Assembly (NCBI GenBank): GCA_021778575.1 | Contig: JAJYCH010000350.1 | Span: forward strand, 1-5,722 | DNA from: Planctomycetota bacterium | GTDB taxonomy: Bacteria > Planctomycetota > Planctomycetia > Isosphaerales > Isosphaeraceae | DNA: 5,722 bases | Direction: 5' to 3' | Part shown: one piece after another, positions 1 through 5,722 of the stretch | How the letters are laid out: each line of letters begins with the position of its first letter | Numbering within the stretch: position 1 is the first letter of the stretch | The notes under the pieces: model-generated | Database searches by the model: none | What the model was told of the DNA's origin: nothing | The model's input: the letters and a program-made list of their open reading frames with translations, nothing else | Translations under genes and position numbers: made by a program

Positions 1-856
1 GAAGCGCGGTCTCGGCTCCCTTGCTCGAATGCTGGGCCGCGTCGAGGTTCACACCGACGACCCGGAGCCCCTTGGTCCGATAGGTCCGGTCCAGATAATC
101 GAGCCAGGGCATTTCCTGGGCGTTGGGCAGACACCACGTAGCCCAGAAGACCACCAGGACCACATCCCCCTTGGCGTCGTCGAGGTTCCAGGTTTTCCCT
201 TCCAGGTCGGTCCCGACCAGCGACGGGCTCGGCTTGCCGACCAGGTCCACCTGCTTGAGCCGGCGCGTGGCGAGGTCGCGGATCGCGGCGACCTCGCTGG
301 TCTCGACGATCATCTTCATCGCCTTGCGAGCCACCTCGATCTGGTCGCCCTGCACGAGCCGCTGAAAGTAAGCGTCGATGATCGAAGCCTTGGTGCCCAC
401 CGGGAGCGAAGCCCCCTTGCTCTCGGCCCCTTTGGCCTTGATCGCCCGGGCCAGGCAGGACAGCGACTGCTCATATTCTTCCTTATCGGCCAGTCCGACG
501 ATCTCGACCAGATGAGCCAGCCAGGCCACGCCGGGATCGCCCGACTCGATCACGCGCTTCGCGGTCGGTTCGGCGTCGGCGTAGAGGTTCTTGGCGATCG
601 CGAGCCGGAAATAGGCGTCCAGGGTCGCCTCGGCCTCCGCCTTGGGCTGGCTGAGCGCCAGCTTGCCGATCTGTTCGAGCCGGTGGCGTTCGACCTTGAT
701 CAGCTCCCGTTCGTACTCGACGTTGATCGACTCGATGGTCGGGCTGGACGGACTCCCGGCGGGAGCTTCGACCTGGGCGAGAACCGGTCCTCGCGCGGCG
801 ATCAGGCAAAGAAATCCGGTCAGCGCCAGGGTCCGGATCAGTACGGCAATCTTCAT
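1..856 (-). CDS. Secreted TlpA-like thioredoxin-fold protein, C-terminus missing (runs off left edge)
   Basis: I translated this frame by hand from the ATG at 856-854. It stays open for 285 codons to the window edge, so the C-terminus is missing. Residues 1-27 form a typical signal peptide: MKIAV followed by a hydrophobic core, ending in VLA before Q28, so the product is probably exported. Residues 40-205 are charged, probably helical and of no family I recognise. From about residue 207 (GKPSPSLVGTDLEGK) a TlpA/AhpC-type redoxin domain begins, with the strand VVLVVFWATWC (232-242), LPNAQEMP (243-250) and the later strand GLRVVGVNLD (263-272). In this family a CxxC pair normally carries thiol-disulfide exchange. 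Here C242 is kept, but the second position is N245, so ordinary disulfide reductase chemistry is doubtful. A GAGGA about nine bases upstream could be the ribosome binding site. The fold assignment is strong; the function is not known. Confidence 0.87.
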   Translation of the reverse strand, partial: MKIAVLIRTLALTGFLCLIAARGPVLAQVEAPAGSPSSPTIESINVEYERELIKVERHRLEQIGKLALSQPKAEAEATLDAYFRLAIAKNLYADAEPTAKRVIESGDPGVAWLAHLVEIVGLADKEEYEQSLSCLARAIKAKGAESKGASLPVGTKASIIDAYFQRLVQGDQIEVARKAMKMIVETSEVAAIRDLATRRLKQVDLVGKPSPSLVGTDLEGKTWNLDDAKGDVVLVVFWATWCLPNAQEMPWLDYLDRTYRTKGLRVVGVNLDAAQHSSKGAETAL

Positions 857-973
857 CGGGGTCGATCCTCGGAGGTTTTCGTCTGAGGAGCCACCGGGTA
901 GCAGGCTGATCGTGGTGCCCGCTGGCTCAGCTTCGGGACAGCCAATCGTTCTGGACCCGGGACTCACTTCCTC

Positions 974-979
974 ATCATA
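974..979 (-). promoter_or_regulatory. Possible -10 element for the TlpA-like gene
   Basis: On the minus strand this reads TATGAT, one mismatch from the sigma-70 -10 consensus, about 118 bases before the ATG at 856. The best nearby -35 candidate is CTGGCA at a long 20-base spacing, which is weak. The gap after ppc leaves room for an independent promoter. Planctomycete promoters are poorly defined, so this is only a suggestion. Confidence 0.2.
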
Positions 980-1041
980 GCAGAACCGACTGCGGACATT
1001 GCCAGGGTTGTGTCGAAACATCTCGATTTGCTGTCAACCCG

Positions 1042-1065
1042 TCCTGGAGCGACCGGTCGACAGGA
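1042..1065 (-). terminator. Possible hairpin just after the ppc stop codon
   Basis: Immediately after the ppc TGA the minus strand reads TCCTG, then a 14-base interior, then CAGGA, giving a 5-bp outer stem. The interior contains the perfect palindrome CGACCGGTCG (1050-1059), which could extend the structure. No U-run follows, so it is not a classical intrinsic terminator. It may be a 3'-end stabilising structure or chance in GC-rich DNA. Confidence 0.25.
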
Positions 1066-3843
1066 TCAGCCCGTATTCTTGAGCCCTGATGCGATGCCAT
1101 TGATGCTTTCGAGGACTCCGGTCAGCGTCTCGTCCGGCGGACCTTCACCCGACCGGAGCCGCTTCAGGAGGACCAACTGGATGAAGCTGAGCGGGTCGAC
1201 ATACGGATTCCGACGCTCGATCGAATGGCGGAGGATCGGCATCGGCGCGAGGAGTTCCCCTTGACCGGTGATCCGCTCGATCGCCGCGACCGCCTGGTGA
1301 TAGTCGGTCTCGATCCGCCCATAAATCCGGTCGGCCAGCGCGGGGTCATCGACCAGATCCGCGTAAAGCCGGGCGATCGTCATATCGGCCTTGGCCAGGA
1401 TCATCTGGGTGTTATCGATAAACGTTCGCCAGAATGGCCACTCGCGATACATCAACTGAAGGGTCACGATCTCGTCGGGGTTGGCCCGAAGGTATTCGTC
1501 CATCGCCCCGCCGAAACCGAACCAGCCAGGGAGCGTGTGGCGGCACTGCATCCAGCTAAAGACCCAGGGGATGGCGCGCAACTGGTCGAGCGACGTCGAC
1601 CGTCCCCGCTTCGAGGGGCGCGAGCCGATCTTGAGCTGGACGATCTCCTCGATCGGCGTGGCCTGTCGGAAGTAGTCGAGGAACTCGGGATCGTCGTAGA
1701 TCAGGCCGCGATAATGCCGACAGGCGGCGGGCGCGAGCTTGTCGAGGATCGCCATCCACGACCGATCGGGCTGGTCCCCCTCCCCCGGAAAGCTGGTATG
1801 CAGGACCGCGTGGATGACCTGTTCGAGGTGGCGCTCGGCGATCCCGGGATGGCCGTAACGGTCGGCGATGACCTCGCCCTGTTCGGTCATCCGCAGGCGA
1901 CCGTCCACCGTTCCACGAGGCTGGGCCAGGATCGCCCGGTTGGCGGGTCCCCCCCCTCGGCCGATCGCCCCTCCTCGACCGTGGAACATCTGCATGGTGA
2001 TCCCACGGCTCCGACCGGTCTCGACCAGGTGACTCTGAGCCTCGTACAAGGCCCAGGCCGACTGGAGCGAACCGCTTTCCTTGCTACTATCGGAATAGCC
2101 GATCATCACTTCCTGGACATTCCCGCGCAGCTCCAGGTGCCGTCGATAGACCGGCAAGGCAAAGAGTCGCTGCATGATCCTCGAAGCGGTCTGGAGCGGT
2201 TCAAGGGCCTCGAACAGCGGGACGATATCGACCAGACTGACCCCATCGACCGGCCGGAACAGCCGGGCCTCGCGAGCGAACAACAGGACTTCGAGCAGGT
2301 GCGCCGGGTCGGTGGTCGAGCTGATGATGTACTTGTCGATCGCCTCGGGACACTGGCGTTCGAGGATCGCCGAGACGGTCCGGAAGGTCCGGATCACCTC
2401 GGTCGTCTCGGGCGAGTAATCGAGGTGAGCCGGAATCAGCGGACGGCTCGACTCCAGTTCGACGGCGAGAAGCTCGAACCGGTCGTCGGGCGCGAGTTCG
2501 CCGTAATTCGGGCAGACTCCGGCGGCTCGAAGGACCTCGTCGAGAGCCTGGGTATGTCGGGCCCCGTGCTGGCGAAGGTCGAGAGTCAAGAGGTGGACGC
2601 CGAAGACCTCGACCAGGCGGATCATGTCGTGGATCGCCCCGTGAGCGGCGGCCCGGGCTCCGGTCGCTTCGAGGTCGTCGGCGATCAACCGGAGATCTTC
2701 GAGAAGCTCGTGCCGACCGAGATAAATCCCCGGCCCGATCTCCGGCGAATCTCCCGCCCAGGTCAGCACGGATTCGTCACTGATATAAGCAATCGTCCGG
2801 GCCAGCTTGGCCATGATGATCGAGCATTTCAGGCGATAGGGCTCGTGCTCCTCGATCGGCTCGATTCCGGCGATCTCGGGATAGCGCTCGACCGCGTTTT
2901 CGAGCGACTGACGGAGTTCGACGCCTGACTGACCGAGGCGGTCGGAGTGGCTCAACCGCCGCCAGAGGTCGTCCATCTTCTTCACATAAATTTCGAGGAG
3001 GCTGACCTGCTGGGTCCGGACGGCGTCGGCCGTGGTATCGGCCGAGACCCCCGGGTGGCCGTCGCGGTCGCCGCCGATCCACGAGCCGAACCGGAGGAAT
3101 GGCGGGACGACCCAATCCCGCTCGGGGTAGATCCGCCCGAGCGCGGCTTCGAGCGACCGATAGACCCGAGGGACCACTTCCAGCAGGTTTTCCATCACCA
3201 CGCCCAGGCTCTGGCGGACCTCGTCGGCGACGGTGGGCCGGGTCTCGCGAATGACGTCGGAGAGCCAGAGAGTCTCGACCTCCTCGGCGATCGAGGCGAT
3301 CGCGCGTTCGCGTTCGCGGGGGACAATCTGGCTATCTTCGAGCCGGTCGAGCTGGCGGGCGATACTGGCCAGCTTGCCCAGGATCGTCCGCCGCCGGGCC
3401 TCGCTCGGGTGGGCGGTGAAGACCGGGCAAATCAGTGCTCGCTGGAGGTGCTCGACGACCTGATCGGCATCAACCCCACGATCGCGGAGTTGCCGGAGCG
3501 CCGATTCGGGACTCTCGTCGATCCGGGTGGGGTCGGCCGCCCGAAGATGCGCGCGAATGGCCCGGACCCGAGCCTGTTGCTCGGCCAGGTTGATCAGGTC
3601 GAAGTAAACGCTGAAGGCCCGGATCAAGGTCCGGAGATCCCCCAGCCCCAGGTCGCCGAGCCGGTCGCGAAGCCGACGGGCCCGCTCGGGCGAGGCATCC
3701 TCGCGGAGGTCCTTCGACGACGCGCGAACCTCCTCGACGAGCGCGAAGGCCTCGTTCCCCGCCAGGCTCTTGATCGCATCACCAAGCAGGCCGGCCAGAA
3801 GGTGGATATCACCGCTGAGAGCTTCCAGGGCCTCGGTCCGCAT
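1066..3843 (-). CDS. ppc: Phosphoenolpyruvate carboxylase
   Basis: This 925-residue cytoplasmic enzyme carboxylates PEP with bicarbonate to oxaloacetate and phosphate, refilling the TCA cycle. It is close to the usual bacterial length (E. coli 883). All the family hallmarks are visible. VFTAHPSE holds H145 (E. coli H138). GGDRDGHPGV lies at 257-266, and LLTLDLRQHGARH at 418-430. E545 and D585 are the likely metal ligands (E. coli E506 and D543), and IGYSDSSKESG (581-591) includes K588. The glycine-rich loop FHGRGGAIGRGGGP is at 620-633, and RAIPWVFSWMQCR at 756-768. The protein ends in NTG as expected. The aspartate-inhibition site seems complete: R629, K818, R878 and N923 match E. coli R587, K773, R832 and N881, so feedback inhibition by aspartate is likely. 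The plant-type N-terminal phosphorylation motif is absent. A GGAG five bases before the ATG at 3843 supports the start. The gene appears monocistronic or at the end of a short unit. Confidence 0.98.
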   Translation of the reverse strand: MRTEALEALSGDIHLLAGLLGDAIKSLAGNEAFALVEEVRASSKDLREDASPERARRLRDRLGDLGLGDLRTLIRAFSVYFDLINLAEQQARVRAIRAHLRAADPTRIDESPESALRQLRDRGVDADQVVEHLQRALICPVFTAHPSEARRRTILGKLASIARQLDRLEDSQIVPRERERAIASIAEEVETLWLSDVIRETRPTVADEVRQSLGVVMENLLEVVPRVYRSLEAALGRIYPERDWVVPPFLRFGSWIGGDRDGHPGVSADTTADAVRTQQVSLLEIYVKKMDDLWRRLSHSDRLGQSGVELRQSLENAVERYPEIAGIEPIEEHEPYRLKCSIIMAKLARTIAYISDESVLTWAGDSPEIGPGIYLGRHELLEDLRLIADDLEATGARAAAHGAIHDMIRLVEVFGVHLLTLDLRQHGARHTQALDEVLRAAGVCPNYGELAPDDRFELLAVELESSRPLIPAHLDYSPETTEVIRTFRTVSAILERQCPEAIDKYIISSTTDPAHLLEVLLFAREARLFRPVDGVSLVDIVPLFEALEPLQTASRIMQRLFALPVYRRHLELRGNVQEVMIGYSDSSKESGSLQSAWALYEAQSHLVETGRSRGITMQMFHGRGGAIGRGGGPANRAILAQPRGTVDGRLRMTEQGEVIADRYGHPGIAERHLEQVIHAVLHTSFPGEGDQPDRSWMAILDKLAPAACRHYRGLIYDDPEFLDYFRQATPIEEIVQLKIGSRPSKRGRSTSLDQLRAIPWVFSWMQCRHTLPGWFGFGGAMDEYLRANPDEIVTLQLMYREWPFWRTFIDNTQMILAKADMTIARLYADLVDDPALADRIYGRIETDYHQAVAAIERITGQGELLAPMPILRHSIERRNPYVDPLSFIQLVLLKRLRSGEGPPDETLTGVLESINGIASGLKNTG

Positions 3844-3918
3844 GACGACTCCGGATGATCGGGAACCAAAAAGCGACCCGCCACGACAGGCTCGGGACGC
3901 TGGCGATCGTGAGAGTCC

Positions 3919-3947
3919 AGTCTATGCAAGAAGCGAACCGATTTGAA
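3919..3947 (-). promoter_or_regulatory. Possible ppc promoter
   Basis: On the minus strand TTCAAA (3947-3942) and TAGACT (3924-3919) are separated by exactly 17 bases. Each matches four of six bases of the sigma-70 -35 and -10 consensus. The pair lies in the gap between the antitoxin stop and the ppc start, about 76 bases before the ppc ATG. The match is modest and sigma-factor preferences in planctomycetes are uncertain. Confidence 0.25.
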
Positions 3948-3984
3948 CCGTCGGGCGACCGTGACCCCTCAACTTCGTTCCGGA

Positions 3985-4221
3985 TCAAAAGGAATTGGCC
4001 GAGGGGTGATCGTGCCGTCCGTTCAGATATTCCCGGTGCGCGGCATTGACTGCCGCCTCGTCCGCGAACGCCGCCGAAACATCAGGTTCGAGCCGAACGA
4101 CGCGAAGTCGATCCTGATATCGCGCTGCGTATTTTCCTCGGACGACACCTCGGAGGGCACGAAAATCATATTCAGGTTCGACTTCCTCGTCCGGCTCGGG
4201 AAGCTCAGGGGAAGCTGCCAT
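3985..4221 (-). CDS. Antitoxin-like small protein, partner of a BrnT-type toxin
   Basis: This is a 78-residue acidic-N-terminus protein with no signal peptide or membrane segment. After a Glu/Asp/Pro-rich start (residues 1-17) it carries YDFRALRGVVRGKYAARY (18-35) and then RVVRLEPDVSAAFADEAAVN (40-59) and REYL. The second stretch looks like a short strand followed by a helix and resembles the RLDPDV...N..LREYL part of ribbon-helix-helix antitoxins. I recognise this protein type from genes placed directly after BrnT toxins, where it is usually left as hypothetical. The ATG overlaps the 3' end of the toxin frame by 17 bases, the tight coupling expected of a toxin-antitoxin pair in toxin-first order. 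Its expected role is to bind and neutralise the toxin and repress the shared promoter. The frame is intact although the toxin is interrupted. DNA binding has not been shown for this variant, so the role is inferred mainly from context. Confidence 0.78.
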   Translation of the reverse strand: MAASPELPEPDEEVEPEYDFRALRGVVRGKYAARYQDRLRVVRLEPDVSAAFADEAAVNAAHREYLNGRHDHPSANSF

Positions 4222-4486
4222 CTTGGTAGTCCTTTTTCTCTCGTCGGGTCGCCGCCCGGGCGCTGATAATCCGGATCGAGTCGCCGCGATCCGTATGAGA
4301 AACGATGATGAGACGTCCGTCGACCGAAGTTCCCATTGTCAGAAAACGGTCTTCATCGTCGGCATGTTTGGGATCTTAAGCCGTGATAGAAAGCGCATCA
4401 GCGAAAATAGTCATGGCTTCAGAGAAGGTGATACCGTGCTTCCGTTCGTTAGATTCGGCCTTGGCGTCATCCCACTCGAAATCCAT
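4205..4486 (-). pseudogene. brnT: BrnT-family toxin interrupted by an in-frame TAA at codon 37
   Basis: Read from the ATG at 4486-4484, the frame gives MDFEWDDAKAESNERKHGI..., the characteristic BrnT opening (WD..K...N..KHG.F). It reaches TAA at 4378-4376 after 36 codons. The same frame then continues without shift for 56 more codons with the rest of the family pattern: DPKHADDEDRFLTMG, RLIIVSHTDRG, DSIRIISAR and ATRREKKDY, ending at TGA 4207-4205. Without the stop the product would be about 93 residues, the normal length. BrnT proteins are RelE-fold ribonuclease toxins that inhibit translation. Here the first 36 residues alone should be inactive. Tyrosine is a plausible original residue, because TAC or TAT becomes TAA by one change. 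AGGAG (4498-4494) lies seven bases before the ATG, so the start is well supported. A sequencing error cannot be excluded. Family assignment is strong. Confidence 0.88.
4230..4233 (-). promoter_or_regulatory. Ribosome binding site of the antitoxin-like gene, inside the toxin frame
   Basis: The minus strand reads AAAAAGGA ending eight bases before the antitoxin ATG at 4221. This sits within the last codons of the toxin frame. It matters because ribosomes on the toxin frame now stop 155 bases upstream at the TAA. The antitoxin therefore cannot rely on coupled reinitiation, and this site offers independent initiation. Confidence 0.55.
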
Positions 4487-4514
4487 TACGATACTCCTGT
4501 CTTACTGTACGGTT

Positions 4515-4544
4515 ATTCTACACAACAGGCCTCACCTTGGTCAC
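4515..4544 (-). promoter_or_regulatory. Possible promoter of the toxin-antitoxin locus
   Basis: On the minus strand GTGACC (4544-4539; four of six consensus bases) and TAGAAT (4520-4515; five of six) are 18 bases apart. Transcription would start about 20 bases before the toxin ATG. The position fits a toxin-first operon. No clear operator palindrome overlaps it. This is pattern matching to the sigma-70 consensus only. Confidence 0.35.
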
Positions 4545-4670
4545 CAGAGAATCTGCCGGCTCGTTGTGGAATGCCCCTGCCCCAACGCTCCGTTGAACCT
4601 CATCCAGCCAACCCTTATTATCAAGAACCAGCCCGAGAGTCTCAAAGCTTCGTGATCTCAAGGAATTGCC

Positions 4671-5534
4671 ATGTCTCGCCTCCGATCGCCCATCACCTTT
4701 CTGGTCCTGGCCACCTCGTTGACTCTCGCCTCGGCCTTTGCCGACGAGAAGCTGGCCGGGATTGCTTGCCGGTCGGTTCACCTGGCATTTCCGGCTCCGG
4801 AGGGGACGGCATTTTATAACGAGGTCACCGTCGAGAAGACCGCCGAGGGGACTTATTTTTGCGTCTGCGGCTTTAACCAGGGCTACTTCGGCATCCAGGA
4901 ACAGTCGCGAGGAAAGAAGGTCGTGATCTTCTCGGTCTGGGACCCGGGCAAGCAGGACGACCCCAACTCGGTCGATCCCGAGAAGCGCGTGAAGCTCGTC
5001 TCCAAGGGCGAGAAGGTCCGGATCGGCCGGTTCGGTAACGAGGGAACAGGCGGACAGTCGTTTCTCGATCTCGACTGGAAGCCGGGCGAAACGTACCGGT
5101 TCCTGATCACCGCCAAGATCCAGGGCGACCGGACCGAGTATTCCGCCTCGATCGCCCCGCCCGACGCCAAGGAGTGGCGGCACCTGGCCACGTTCTCAAC
5201 CCTGGCCAAAGGCAAGCTCGTCAGCGGTTACTACTCGTTCATCGAGGACTTCAAGCGGGACAAGGTCTCGGCGACCATCGAGCGCCGGGCCAGATTTGGC
5301 GAGGCTTATATCCAGACCAAGGACGGCAAGTGGTTAGCTCTCAACAGGGCCCGGTTCACCGCTGACAGCAACCCGGCGAAGACCATCGACGCCGGCGTCG
5401 AAGCGGATCGCTACTTCCTGGCCACCGGCGGCAAGGTCGAGAACACCCACACCCCGCTCCAGAAGGAAATGGAGCTTCGGCCCGCCGCCCAACCTCTCGA
5501 CGTCCGCCCCGACCGGATTCCGGAACTGCGCTGA
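4671..5534 (+). CDS. Secreted DUF3472 domain protein
   Basis: This is a 287-residue protein of unknown function. Residues 1-24 form a clear signal peptide (MSRLRS, hydrophobic core, ASAFA before D25), so it should be exported. The remainder matches the DUF3472 pattern I know from planctomycetes and other carbohydrate-degrading bacteria. It shows RSVHLAF (34-40), AFYNEVTVEKTAEGTYF (47-63), CGFNQGYFGIQE (66-77), KKVVIFSVWDP (82-92), RIGRFGNEGTGGQSF (117-131), DWKPGETYRFL (135-145), ATFSTLAKGKLVSGYYSFIE (173-192) and RARFTADSNP (226-235). Many relatives carry an additional DUF5077 domain before this one; here it is absent. The strand-rich, Trp/Gly/Tyr-rich sequence suggests a beta-sandwich, possibly carbohydrate-related, but no catalytic residues can be named. 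AAGGA (4660-4664) six bases before the ATG supports the start. It is divergent from the toxin locus and appears to stand alone. Confidence 0.9.
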   Translation: MSRLRSPITFLVLATSLTLASAFADEKLAGIACRSVHLAFPAPEGTAFYNEVTVEKTAEGTYFCVCGFNQGYFGIQEQSRGKKVVIFSVWDPGKQDDPNSVDPEKRVKLVSKGEKVRIGRFGNEGTGGQSFLDLDWKPGETYRFLITAKIQGDRTEYSASIAPPDAKEWRHLATFSTLAKGKLVSGYYSFIEDFKRDKVSATIERRARFGEAYIQTKDGKWLALNRARFTADSNPAKTIDAGVEADRYFLATGGKVENTHTPLQKEMELRPAAQPLDVRPDRIPELR

Positions 5535-5722
5535 GAATCAGGCCGGAAGTCACTTCCCGAAGACGGGTTGATCCGGGTGACAGGGCAAGCCAGACCCTCC
5601 ATTGTCATCTTCGATTGTGTCGTTATCCCACGTTGATTCGTAGGCTTATGATGCGACTCCGCCCTCTTCCCGGTGCGCGGACCGCGAACGCCGGACCTGC
5701 TTGAACAGGCCATTTTTCGGCT

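Noticed and set aside
29..886. 285-codon plus-strand open frame at the left edge
   Set aside because: The opposite strand encodes a signal peptide and a redoxin domain with ordered motifs; this frame shows neither.
1029..1034. Perfect TTGACA on the minus strand after ppc as a -35 element
   Set aside because: No acceptable -10 sequence lies 15-19 bases downstream, so it is probably a chance match.
1225..2928. 567-codon open frame on the plus strand opposite ppc
   Set aside because: It is antisense to a fully convincing PEP carboxylase, and its translation is low-complexity (Asp/Gly/Arg/Pro-rich) with no recognisable motif. Long mirror frames are expected opposite GC-rich genes.
2947..3858. 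303-codon plus-strand open frame opposite the 5' part of ppc
   Set aside because: It has the same compositional shadow pattern as the other antisense frame and no family features.
4223..4819. 198-codon plus-strand open frame through the toxin locus and the divergent spacer
   Set aside because: It runs antisense to the BrnT frame and overlaps the start of the DUF3472 gene, with no recognisable motif and no clear ribosome binding site.
4518..5183. 221-codon minus-strand open frame opposite the DUF3472 gene
   Set aside because: The plus strand has a signal peptide, a ribosome site and clear DUF3472 motifs, so this is a shadow.
5545..5557. Inverted repeat GGAAGT-C-ACTTCC after the DUF3472 stop as a terminator
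   Set aside because: The one-base centre forces a stem of only about four pairs with a five-base loop, and no T-run follows.
5649..5705. Short plus-strand frame starting ATGATGCGACTC
   Set aside because: It is only 18 codons, with no ribosome binding site and no family resemblance.
5696..5717. CCTG/CAGG hairpin followed by TTTTT near the right edge
   Set aside because: The stem is only four pairs and the T-run is offset by three bases, about 160 bases beyond the DUF3472 stop. It is too weak to call a terminator.
1..5722. CRISPR array, tRNA or rRNA gene, insertion sequence
   Set aside because: Reading both strands showed no regularly spaced repeats, no cloverleaf or rRNA-like stretch, and no transposase frame or terminal inverted repeats.

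Overview
The window looks like a piece of a GC-rich planctomycete chromosome, probably of an Isosphaeraceae-like lineage. That placement is an inference from three things: the mix of a secreted DUF3472 protein and a secreted TlpA-type thioredoxin-fold protein, the high GC content of the long genes, and the loosely packed layout. No rRNA, tRNA, CRISPR array or insertion sequence was seen, so the taxonomy is not anchored.

Layout from left to right. Bases 1-856 (minus strand) hold the first 285 codons of an exported TlpA-like protein that runs off the left edge. Bases 857-1065 are its leader and the 3' flank of the next gene. Bases 1066-3843 (minus) encode a complete phosphoenolpyruvate carboxylase (ppc), the best-supported gene here. 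After a 141-base gap comes a small minus-strand toxin-antitoxin locus of the BrnT type. The toxin frame (4205-4486) is transcribed first and overlaps the antitoxin frame (3985-4221) by 17 bases. The toxin is interrupted by an in-frame TAA at codon 37, so it appears to be a pseudogene while the antitoxin frame stays open. A 184-base divergent spacer (4487-4670) separates this locus from a plus-strand gene (4671-5534) for a secreted DUF3472 protein. The last 188 bases hold nothing convincing.

The genes do not form one pathway. PEP carboxylase is a cytoplasmic anaplerotic enzyme, and the two flanking proteins carry export signals and act outside the cytoplasm. The toxin-antitoxin locus is visibly lower in GC than ppc and looks like a small acquired, decaying insertion between housekeeping and exported-protein genes. 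The main points worth a second look are the nonsense-interrupted toxin with a retained antitoxin frame, and the TlpA-like protein whose CxxC motif has lost its second cysteine. I did not find evidence for a wholly new system.
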